Shown here one piece after another: positions 1 through 5,552 of a stretch of DNA of 8,560 nucleotides (positions are counted from its first letter, which is position 1; each line of letters opens with the position of its first letter). The stretch is taken from contig JAITQI010000129.1 in NCBI GenBank assembly GCA_031289065.1, positions 1-8,560 of the forward strand. The letters are read 5' to 3'. The stretch is from Oscillospiraceae bacterium (GTDB lineage Bacteria; Bacillota; Clostridia; Oscillospirales; UBA929). The notes under the pieces are model-generated. The model saw only the letters and a list, made by a program, of their open reading frames with translations. It searched no databases and was not told where the DNA came from. The translations under genes and the position numbers were made by a program.

Positions 1-998
1 AGCAGCGAGTCGATATCGTCCTCCTTGACAGGGGCCGCGTCCGGCGACCGCCCTTCCCCCCGGGAACCCAAAACCGGTGTTTCCAGCGGCGGGTTGTCGG
101 CGGTGTTCTCCTGTATCCGCTGGGACTGCTTTGTGGCATAGGCCCGGACGGCCTTCAGAGCCGCCAAGTTGTCCAGGGCGGTGGGGATCAGTTCCCGGTT
201 GGGTTCCACCTGGCCGTACCGTCTGACCTGATCGATGGCCGCCTGATAGTCCCGGTTGCCGAGGGACGGGCTCTGTACTGGTTTATATTCCCTGCCACTG
301 GCAGGAAATTCCTCCCGAATAACAGGGAGACCCGACGCCGACGGAGTCTCTTCCGCGGCTATCGGGTTTTGGGAGATGACCCGCTGCGACCGGGCCAGCA
401 TATCTGAGAAATTGGGTTCGGGGGCCGCCGGGACGTCCGGGCGGGCGGGGGCACGATCCTTGACAAAGCCGCTGTATACGCCCAAATTGTGGGTGAACCG
501 CCGCCAGAAGCCCTTGAAGTTGATCGCCGACGGGGCGGCGGGGCTTTCGGGGCGGGGCGTTTGGAGTACCGTTTCCGGCTGGAGGATTTCCGGCTGAGGC
601 GCATCCGCTCTGTTTTCGGCGGGGCGGGTAACGGCCCCAGACGGCGCTTTGGACACCGTGAAGCGGCGCAAGGCGGGACGTTCGGGGGTCTCCTCCTCCG
701 TCAGGGCGTCGGCGTCCAGTTCGCACAGGGTGCGCAGCCCTTCCTTGGCGACGCCTACGGCCAGCAGCCGTCCGGCGACACGCACCAGGAGAAGGGTGTT
801 GTCCCGCCCGAGGGCCAACCGGTCGAGCACCTGCATGTGCCGCCCCCGGGTGGACAATCCCCCCCGCCGGGACAGAAACCGCAGGCCAAACCAGCAGGCC
901 GCGAGAATGGCCACGAACAGCAGCAGCCCCCAAATCGGGAACCCGGCACCGGCGGGGGGGGCCGTCAGCCCATCCGAGGCCGTCAGCCACGCAACCAC
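1..998 (-). CDS. fliO: Flagellar biosynthesis protein FliO (FliZ in Bacillus), 3' end beyond window
   Basis: Membrane protein that assists assembly of the FliP export-gate ring in the flagellar type III secretion system. The frame stays open from a GTG at 996-998 to the window edge (332 full codons). The GTG overlaps the cheY stop by one base (TAGTG) and has an AAGGTG ribosome-binding site 8 bases upstream. Residues about 20-42 form one transmembrane helix (FPIWGLLLFVAILAACWFGL), then a basic SRRGG segment. Residues about 55-95 are the FliO domain (MQVLDRLALGRDNTLLLVRV, then GRLLAVGVAKEGL). After residue about 100 comes a Pro/Ala/Glu-rich tail of more than 230 residues, much longer than in typical FliO/FliZ proteins, with a more ordered-looking helical stretch around 248-295. 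The last visible residues, 326-333, read EDDIDSLL. The FliO assignment rests on the domain and on its place just after cheY; the role of the tail is unknown. Confidence 0.88.
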   Translation of the reverse strand, partial: MVAWLTASDGLTAPPAGAGFPIWGLLLFVAILAACWFGLRFLSRRGGLSTRGRHMQVLDRLALGRDNTLLLVRVAGRLLAVGVAKEGLRTLCELDADALTEEETPERPALRRFTVSKAPSGAVTRPAENRADAPQPEILQPETVLQTPRPESPAAPSAINFKGFWRRFTHNLGVYSGFVKDRAPARPDVPAAPEPNFSDMLARSQRVISQNPIAAEETPSASGLPVIREEFPASGREYKPVQSPSLGNRDYQAAIDQVRRYGQVEPNRELIPTALDNLAALKAVRAYATKQSQRIQENTADNPPLETPVLGSRGEGRSPDAAPVKEDDIDSL

Positions 999-1360
999 TA
1001 TGCGAGCACCTTGCGCACGGCCTCGCAGACTCGGTCGGCCTGGAAGGGCTTTACGATAAAGTCCTTGGCCCCGGCCTGGATGGCCTCGATGACCATGGCC
1101 TGCTGGCCCATGGCCGAACACATGACGATCTTGGCCGTTTCGTCGAGGGCTTTGATCTTTTTGAGGGCTTCAATGCCGTTCAGTTCCGGCATGGTGATGT
1201 CCATGATCACCAAATCGGGGGAGAGTTCCTTGTACTTGTCCACGGCGACCGCGCCGTTTTCCGCCTCGCCGACCACGTCAAAGCCGTTCTTGGTCAAAAC
1301 TTCTTTGACCATCATACGCATAAACGCGGCGTCATCCACAATCAGGACTTTATTGCCCAT
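998..1360 (-). CDS. cheY: Chemotaxis response regulator CheY
   Basis: Single-domain receiver protein of 120 residues. When phosphorylated by CheA it binds the switch proteins FliM/FliY and alters flagellar rotation. All receiver signature residues are present: acidic pair D9-D10 in KVLIVDD, phospho-acceptor D54 in VIMDITMPELNG, S82 in the CSAMGQ turn, and K104 in DFIVKPF. Length is typical and there is no output domain. The ATG has an AAGGTAGG ribosome-binding site about 9 bases upstream. It lies between fliY and fliO, where Bacillus and many Clostridia keep cheY, so it is very likely the chemotaxis CheY rather than a generic receiver. Its 71-base leader is one of the longer gaps in this operon. 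Confidence 0.97.
   Translation of the reverse strand: MGNKVLIVDDAAFMRMMVKEVLTKNGFDVVGEAENGAVAVDKYKELSPDLVIMDITMPELNGIEALKKIKALDETAKIVMCSAMGQQAMVIEAIQAGAKDFIVKPFQADRVCEAVRKVLA
1007..1012 (-). promoter_or_regulatory. Ribosome-binding site of fliO inside the end of cheY
   Basis: On the minus strand AAGGTG lies 8 bases before the GTG at 996-998, within the last cheY codons. It supports the GTG as the fliO start and suggests translational coupling to cheY. Confidence 0.6.
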
Positions 1361-1431
1361 GAGTGAAAACCTACCTTAGTCATTAGACTTGGGGGCTGCT
1401 TTGTCAGCCGTTATCCCGATGGGGCTCCGTA
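1361..1431 (-). other. cheY leader (fliY-cheY intergenic)
   Basis: A 71-base gap in an otherwise dense operon. It contains the 16-base element shared with the ylxF leader (1399-1414), a TCTAAT hexamer at 1382-1387 inside a small AGTC-TAAT-GACT inverted repeat, and the cheY ribosome-binding site. A CTGACA hexamer (1402-1407) lies only 14 bases before TCTAAT, too close for a normal vegetative promoter, so a promoter is not claimed. Confidence 0.4.
1399..1414 (-). repeat. Copy 1 of a 16-base intergenic element (cheY leader)
   Basis: The minus strand reads ATAACGGCTGACAAAG. It matches 15 of 16 bases with 8458-8473 in the ylxF leader, and both copies begin after exactly 17 bases from the stop codon of the preceding gene. 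Function is unknown; in this copy it lies well upstream of the ribosome-binding site. Confidence 0.5.
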
Positions 1432-2787
1432 TCAGCCGCTGGCGCCGAGGCGCTTGGCGGGCGTTACGATGTCGGTAATGCGGGCGCCGTAGTTGTCGTC
1501 GATGACCACAACCTCGGCCTTGGCGATCAGTTTGCCGTTGACCACCACGTCCACCATCTCGCCGGCCATTTTGTCCAGCACGATGATGGAGCCCATGTTG
1601 AAATCCAGGATTTCCTTGATATACTTGCGGCTCTTGCCCAGCTCCACCGACACTGACAGGGGCACGTCCATGAGGAGTTCCATGTTTTCCTCGCCGCTCT
1701 GGGTGACGTCCTCCCGCTCGAAGGTCTCCATGGGCGCCGGGTGCACATCCACCATCGAGGCCGGGTCGCTCTGGCGGGCCTGCTGTTGCGGCGGCGGGGG
1801 CGGCGCGGCCTTCTTGGCCGGGGGGGCGGCCTTTTCTTTGGCGGAGGCTTTGGCCCCAGTATCCCGGGCGGCTATGGCGGCGCGTTTGACCTCTTCGTCG
1901 TTGGTCTGGCGCTGCTCCACGGCAGCCACCGCGCCGCCGCTCAGCAGACCTTCCACCAACTGCCCGGCGAACTCCACCGGCATGACCTGCATGATCTCCG
2001 ACTGGATCAGCCCTTCCACTTCCATGGAGAAGCTGGTGCGGACGATGGGTCCGACGACGTGGTCGAAGGGGGCCTGGGTGATGTCATTGGCCAAGTTGAC
2101 GGAATAGGAGACGGGAGGGGAGATGTCGATGGGCTTGCCTATGAGCTTGGCCAGGGACGTAGAGGAGGAACCGACCATCTGATTCATGACCTCGCTGATG
2201 GCCGACAAATGCATTTCGGTGAGGTCTTTTTCGGTATTGGAACCGTCCCCGCCCATGAGCAGGTCGGTGATGATCTTGACGTCGGACACCTTGAGGAACA
2301 AGACGTTGGTGCCTTCGATGCCCTTGGTGTACTGTACCTGCACCGCCACAAAGGGCAGCGGGTATTGCCGGGCGATTTGGCGCATGGTCTGCACTGTCAC
2401 ATGTGGGGTGGTGATGTCCACCCGGCGGTTGAGCATGGTGGACAGGGTCGTCGCGGCGGTGCCCATGCTGATGTTGCCCAGCTCCCCCATGGCGTCGGTC
2501 TGGCGGGGCGTCAGCAGATGGCTGTAGTCGGGCTCGTCCTCTTCCTCGGGCAGATTCTCGGCCGCCGGGGTGTCTTGGGGCGGGGATACGGCCGCCGGGG
2601 GTTCCGGTTGAGCCGCCGGGGGGGCCGTCTCGGCGGCCTGCGCCTTGGTTGGGGCCGATGCCTTTTTCGGGGCCGCTTGGGGCTCCTGTTCCGGTGCCGG
2701 CGCTTCGGCGGAGGCGTCCTCCGACGGCGCGCTCTCGTCCCCGCGCAGCAACGCGTCGATCTCTGCTTGCGACAGGCCGTTACTCAT
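1432..2787 (-). CDS. fliY: Flagellar motor switch phosphatase FliY (CheC-like plus FliN)
   Basis: C-ring switch protein that also hydrolyses CheY-P in Gram-positive bacteria. From the chosen ATG (2785-2787) it is 451 residues. Residues 5-14 carry the CheY-binding type peptide LSQAEIDALL. A disordered Ala/Pro/Glu linker spans about 20-85. The CheC-like domain (about 90-290) keeps both phosphatase E-x-x-N pairs: E102/N105 in MGELGNISMG and E199/N202 in SEVMNQMVGS. A Lys/Ala/Pro linker (about 300-345, with a run of prolines) leads to a FliN/SpoA domain (about 367-447; LLMDVPLSVSVELGKS and DFNMGSIIVLDKMAGE). The ATG is preferred over the in-frame TTG at 2791-2793 because GGGAGGAGG sits 9 bases before the ATG but only 3 before the TTG. 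The start overlaps the fliM stop by 8 bases (ATGAGTAA). It is longer than B. subtilis FliY (about 380 residues) because of the linkers. Confidence 0.95.
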   Translation of the reverse strand: MSNGLSQAEIDALLRGDESAPSEDASAEAPAPEQEPQAAPKKASAPTKAQAAETAPPAAQPEPPAAVSPPQDTPAAENLPEEEDEPDYSHLLTPRQTDAMGELGNISMGTAATTLSTMLNRRVDITTPHVTVQTMRQIARQYPLPFVAVQVQYTKGIEGTNVLFLKVSDVKIITDLLMGGDGSNTEKDLTEMHLSAISEVMNQMVGSSSTSLAKLIGKPIDISPPVSYSVNLANDITQAPFDHVVGPIVRTSFSMEVEGLIQSEIMQVMPVEFAGQLVEGLLSGGAVAAVEQRQTNDEEVKRAAIAARDTGAKASAKEKAAPPAKKAAPPPPPQQQARQSDPASMVDVHPAPMETFEREDVTQSGEENMELLMDVPLSVSVELGKSRKYIKEILDFNMGSIIVLDKMAGEMVDVVVNGKLIAKAEVVVIDDNYGARITDIVTPAKRLGASG

Positions 2788-3781
2788 GGTCAAGTTCCTC
2801 CTCCCGGATGATGTCCAAGATTCTCACCGCGTATTTTTTGTCCTGTGTGCCGAATGTAGCGCGGAACTTGGACAGATGGCCCACCTTGAGCGTGAGCGCG
2901 TCCCCCACCCGGTGATCCAGCCGCAGCACGTCCCCCTCTTGGAGGCTCAGGACTTCACGTACCGAGGCCGGCGTGTCTTTGAATACCGCCGTCACTGTGA
3001 GCGGCGTGCTGCGGATGCGCTGGCGAATGTCCTCGGCGACCTGGGGCATGGAGCGGGACATCTCAACGCCGCTCTGAAACAACACCTTGGTGTTGAGCTG
3101 TTTGCCGATGGGTTCAATGGCCAGATGGGGCAGACAAAAGTTGATCAGTCCTTGGGCGTCGCCGAGTTTGACGTCGAGGGTGATAATGGCCACCGTCTCG
3201 CCCAGGGCCACGATCTGCGCGAACTGGGCGCTGGTCTCGATGCGCTCCAGGGCCACCCGGACGGGGATGACCTTCTCCCACGCCTCGCTCACCAGGCCGA
3301 TAAACTGGCGGATAATCCGCTCTAAAAGCACCAGCTCGATCTCGGTGAAGCTGCGGGACAGGCCGCCGCCGCTGCTCCCGCCGCCCAGCAGTCGGCTGAT
3401 AATGGCATAGGCCACGTCGGGAGACATTTCCAACAGGGTGGGCCCGGCCAGGGGGGGCATACTGATGATGGACAACAGCACCGGATTGGGCAGGGCGTTG
3501 ACAAACTCGTGATATTTCAGTTCCTCTACCCCCACCACATCCACCTCGCACATGGAACGGGTCGTGCCGGACAGGTAGGTGGAGAAGAGGCGGGCGAAAT
3601 TGTCGTATACAAGGTGGAGGGTGCGCATCTGCTCCTTGGAAAACCGATTGGCCGTGCGAAAGTCGTAAAGGCGCGCCTGATCGTGGAGGGATTCCTCGGG
3701 CGGCGCGTCCACGTCCATCGCGCCGGTATTAATTGCGTTAAGCAGCGCGTCAATCTCGTTTTGACTCAAGACATCCGCCAA
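2780..3781 (-). CDS. fliM: Flagellar motor switch protein FliM
   Basis: C-ring component that receives CheY-P and passes the signal to FliG and the FliN/FliY ring. The 333 residues match the usual FliM length. The N-terminal CheY-P-binding peptide is at 5-14 (LSQNEIDALL). The FliM signature YDFRTANRFSKEQMRTLHLV is at 39-58, starting a CheC-like middle domain (about 40-230) with a glycine-rich LLGGGSSGGG segment (131-140). The C-terminal SpoA domain covers about 250-325 (DVLRLDHRVGDALTLKVG and later KYAVRILDI). The start is TTG at 3779-3781: it gives the conserved MADVLSQ beginning, has GGGGTGG just upstream, and no in-frame ATG gives the N-terminal motif. It follows fliL after 39 bases and overlaps fliY by 8 bases. 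Confidence 0.97.
   Translation of the reverse strand: MADVLSQNEIDALLNAINTGAMDVDAPPEESLHDQARLYDFRTANRFSKEQMRTLHLVYDNFARLFSTYLSGTTRSMCEVDVVGVEELKYHEFVNALPNPVLLSIISMPPLAGPTLLEMSPDVAYAIISRLLGGGSSGGGLSRSFTEIELVLLERIIRQFIGLVSEAWEKVIPVRVALERIETSAQFAQIVALGETVAIITLDVKLGDAQGLINFCLPHLAIEPIGKQLNTKVLFQSGVEMSRSMPQVAEDIRQRIRSTPLTVTAVFKDTPASVREVLSLQEGDVLRLDHRVGDALTLKVGHLSKFRATFGTQDKKYAVRILDIIREEELDHE
2797..2805 (-). promoter_or_regulatory. Ribosome-binding site of fliY within fliM
   Basis: GGGAGGAGG on the minus strand, 9 bases before the ATG at 2787, lies inside the last fliM codons. It decides the fliY start in favour of the ATG over the upstream TTG. Confidence 0.75.
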
Positions 3782-3785
3782 AAAA

Positions 3786-3792
3786 CCACCCC
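3786..3792 (-). promoter_or_regulatory. Ribosome-binding site of fliM (TTG start)
   Basis: GGGGTGG on the minus strand ends 4 bases before the TTG at 3779-3781. It is imperfect and rather close, which together with the TTG suggests weaker initiation or coupling to fliL translation. Confidence 0.45.
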
Positions 3793-3796
3793 GCTT

Positions 3797-3819
3797 CTGT
3801 CTGCTATTTACTGTCTGTT
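3797..3819 (-). repeat. Short direct repeat in the fliL-fliM gap
   Basis: CAGACAG occurs twice on the minus strand (3797-3803 and 3811-3817), 14 bases apart, within the 39-base gap. It is short and may be chance; no known regulator site is recognised. Confidence 0.25.
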
Positions 3820-3820
3820 G

Positions 3821-4216
3821 TCATTGGTACACGAACCGGATGAAGTAGACCCGGTAAAAATGCCTGCTCTCCAGCGCCTCGTTGAGCTGTTCCACCAGGG
3901 AGTCGGCCAGTTCGGACACAAAGTCCTCCCGGGCCAGGTCTTCCTCGGTGATCTGCCGCAACCGGGTACCGATGACGTCCTTTACAATATAGTCCTTTTC
4001 CACCAGTTCCGCGGACAGTTTTTCGCTGGTCAAGTCCATTTTGATGGCGCAACTGAGCATCATTTTACTGTCCCTGATGTTGGTGAAGAACTCTCCGGCG
4101 TCATAGGGGTAGGTCTTGAGTTCTTCGGATTCCTCTTTCGCGCCGCAACCGAAAAGCAGTCCGGCGCACAGCATGGCCCCCGCCAGCAACAGGGCGGCTC
4201 GCCGTTTGCATTTCAT
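3821..4216 (-). CDS. fliL: FliL family protein with lipoprotein-like N-terminus
   Basis: FliL is a basal-body-associated protein that surrounds or stabilises the stator near the MS ring, with its conserved domain outside the membrane. This protein is 131 residues. The C-terminal half fits the family: an Asp-Leu-rich segment (EEDLAREDFVSELADSLVEQ, 91-110) and the end RVYFIRFVYQ (122-131). The N-terminus is basic (KCKRR) with a hydrophobic core (7-23) ending LLFGC at Cys24, followed by GAKEESEEL. This looks like a lipobox (Leu, Phe, Gly, Cys) rather than the plain transmembrane anchor usual for FliL; Phe at -2 is not ideal. The ATG has AAGGGGGC upstream. It sits between flbD (19-base gap) and fliM, the usual place. 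The family call is fairly firm; lipidation is inferred. Confidence 0.87.
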   Translation of the reverse strand: MKCKRRAALLLAGAMLCAGLLFGCGAKEESEELKTYPYDAGEFFTNIRDSKMMLSCAIKMDLTSEKLSAELVEKDYIVKDVIGTRLRQITEEDLAREDFVSELADSLVEQLNEALESRHFYRVYFIRFVYQ

Positions 4217-4235
4217 GGAAAAGGCCCCCTTTTGT

Positions 4236-4466
4236 CTACACGCCGCCTTCGTCGCCGTCCAGAAAGGGCAGGACTCGCGGCAACCCGGTTGCGATCTGTC
4301 TGCGGTAACCGGCCACCAACTCGACCACCTGGACGGCGCTTTCCTCGACGACGACCTTTTTGCCGGTGGTCAGGGTGATGACGGTATCCGGCGTCTCCTC
4401 CACAAACTCGATGAGGTGCGGATTGATGAAGTATTCCTTGCCGTTGAGTCTTGTCACAAGGATCAC
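4236..4466 (-). CDS. flbD: FlbD/SwrD family motility protein
   Basis: A 76-residue protein of the family encoded just after flgE in Gram-positive flagellar operons (SwrD in B. subtilis, where it increases flagellar motor torque; not the Caulobacter regulator also called FlbD). Family features are clear: VTRLNGKEYFINPHLIEFVE at 4-23, then PDTVITLTTGKKVVVEES at 26-43, followed by a helical end. No membrane segment or signal peptide is seen, so it is expected in the cytoplasm. Translation starts at GTG (4464-4466), preceded by a perfect AAGGAGG with 7-base spacing. The leader carries a strong GC hairpin. It is probably co-transcribed with fliL, 19 bases downstream. Confidence 0.93.
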   Translation of the reverse strand: MILVTRLNGKEYFINPHLIEFVEETPDTVITLTTGKKVVVEESAVQVVELVAGYRRQIATGLPRVLPFLDGDEGGV

Positions 4467-4508
4467 GCGGGCACCTCCTTCCGGCCGGGCGGGCTCTCTC
4501 GGCCCGCC
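4467..4508 (-). promoter_or_regulatory. flbD leader: hairpin plus ribosome-binding site
   Basis: On the minus strand GGCGGGC (4508-4502) and GCCCGCC (4494-4488) form a 7-base-pair stem with a 7-base loop. A CCGGCCGG palindrome and AAGGAGGTG (4480-4472) follow, then GCCCGC directly before the GTG start. That GCCCGC could pair instead with the first hairpin arm, enclosing the ribosome-binding site. No T-run follows the stem, so it is not a normal terminator. The pairing is visible in the sequence; a regulatory role is inferred. Confidence 0.4.
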
Positions 4509-4576
4509 ACCACGCCGCGAAATGTAGTTCGTAACGTTTGGGCGGTAACTTTACCCCGCGCCGGAAATTTATGCGC

Positions 4577-5476
4577 TTATCGCTTCAGGTTGATGAGCTC
4601 CTCGAGGAGGGTGTCGGACACCGTGATGACCCGGGAGTTGGCCTGGAAGCCGCGCTGGGTGATGATCATATCGGTGAATTCCTTGGACAGATCCACGTTG
4701 GACATCTCCAAGGTACCCGGCACCAGTTTGCCCGCGCCGTCGGTGTCCGGGCGCTTGTACTGGGGGCCGCCGGAGTTGTTGGAACGCTCGTACAGGCTGT
4801 TGCCCACCCGGGTCAGTCCGCCGGGATTGACGAAGTTGGCCGTGAGAATCTGCCCGATGGGCACCAGCTGGTTGTTCTTGTCAATGGCGGATATCAGGCC
4901 GTTTTTGTCCACGCTGAAGCTGGAGAATTCGCTGTCTGGAATGAAGATGCGACTCATCTCGGCCTTCATCTCGTCGGGGTCCAGCGCGTCGGCGTCAACT
5001 TTGGTGATCTGGTTGAGCATCGTAGCGTCAAACCCGGCGGGCAGGTAGGCGTCGTCCAGCATACAGAAGCCCTGGACATACATGCCGTTGGCGGTGACCA
5101 AAAAGCCGCTGTCGTCCAAATAGAGGTTGCCGGCGCGGGTGTAGAGCATATCGTCGCCCTGGGACACGCAGAAGAAGCCCTCGCCGTCGATATAGAAGTC
5201 CAGGGGACGGTCGGTGCTCTGGGCGCCCCCCTGCTCATGGATCACGTCAATGGAGGCGGTGGAGGCACCCAAACCGATCTGGAGGGGGTTGGTGCCGCCC
5301 GATATGCCCGTGGGCGAGGAGGCGCCCCGCAGGGTCTGGCTGTACATTTCCTGGAAAGTGGCGCGGCTCATCTTGTAGCCCACCGTGTTGACGTTGGCGA
5401 TGTTGTTGCCGATGACGTCCATTTTGACCTGGTGATTGCGGAGGCCGGACACACCGGCGAACATGGAGCGAAGCAT
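4577..5476 (-). CDS. flgE: Flagellar hook protein FlgE
   Basis: Structural subunit of the hook, exported by the flagellar secretion system and polymerised under the FlgD cap. From the chosen ATG (5474-5476) it is 299 residues. The rod/hook N-terminal signature lies in residues 1-34 (MLRSMFAGVSGL, then VIGNNIANVNTVGYK), and the C-terminal coiled-coil signature in 257-299 (EMSNVDLSKEFTDMIITQRG, then QANSRVITVSDTLLEELINL). The middle (about 60-250) holds the FlgE/F/G core and a small variable region. An upstream in-frame TTG (5492-5494) would add six residues, but the AAAGGA ribosome-binding site nine bases before the ATG and the conserved MLRSMF start favour the ATG. The length is near the short hook proteins of bacilli. 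Two cysteines (C103, C138) are unusual for an exported axial protein. FlgG is the nearest alternative, but locus position after flgD supports FlgE. Confidence 0.94.
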   Translation of the reverse strand: MLRSMFAGVSGLRNHQVKMDVIGNNIANVNTVGYKMSRATFQEMYSQTLRGASSPTGISGGTNPLQIGLGASTASIDVIHEQGGAQSTDRPLDFYIDGEGFFCVSQGDDMLYTRAGNLYLDDSGFLVTANGMYVQGFCMLDDAYLPAGFDATMLNQITKVDADALDPDEMKAEMSRIFIPDSEFSSFSVDKNGLISAIDKNNQLVPIGQILTANFVNPGGLTRVGNSLYERSNNSGGPQYKRPDTDGAGKLVPGTLEMSNVDLSKEFTDMIITQRGFQANSRVITVSDTLLEELINLKR

Positions 5477-5525
5477 AGGATCAAATCCTTTCAAATGTGA
5501 AATTGTCAGGGGTCTCGGTTGTTTA

Positions 5526-5551
5526 CGGGGGGCAATCCCCCGGTGTTTTTT
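5526..5551 (+). terminator. Terminator-like hairpin on the plus strand, antisense to the operon
   Basis: On the plus strand CGGGGG (5526-5531) pairs with CCCCCG (5537-5542) around a five-base loop, then GTG and a run of six T (5546-5551). This is the shape of an intrinsic terminator for transcription running against the operon. Read in the operon's direction the stem is followed by TAAACAACC, not a T-run, so it should not stop flgD-flgE read-through. The stem is short and activity is inferred. Confidence 0.45.
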
Positions 5552-5552
5552 C

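Noticed and set aside
283..990. Minus-strand open frame inside fliO
   Set aside because: Rich in Arg/Gly/Pro with no hydrophobic helix or domain. The overlapping frame from GTG 998 gives a proper FliO helix and domain.
1343..1384. Short upstream reading frame (13 codons) starting at the ATG in the cheY leader and overlapping the cheY start
   Set aside because: No ribosome-binding site lies before it and the product is not recognisable.
1382..1407. Possible vegetative promoter before cheY (CTGACA and TCTAAT)
   Set aside because: The spacing is only 14 bases, clearly shorter than the usual 17, and no extended -10 is present.
1405..1434. Motility sigma factor (FliA/SigD) promoter before cheY from CGGGATAA
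   Set aside because: Only part of the -10 consensus matches and no TAAA element is at the expected distance.
2788..2793. TTG at 2791-2793 as fliY start
   Set aside because: The ribosome-binding site is too close to it, while the ATG at 2787 has good spacing and yields the usual MSN-LSQ beginning.
4509..4576. Hidden small gene or promoter in the flgE-flbD gap
   Set aside because: No ATG-started frame with a ribosome-binding site and no good promoter hexamers were found; a repeated GTTAC is too short to interpret.
5477..5494. TTG at 5492-5494 as flgE start
   Set aside because: It overlaps the likely ribosome-binding site AAAGGA and adds residues before the conserved MLRSMF start.
4538..5500. 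Plus-strand open frame opposite flgE
   Set aside because: It mirrors the flgE codon pattern and has no family signature; flgE on the minus strand is clear.
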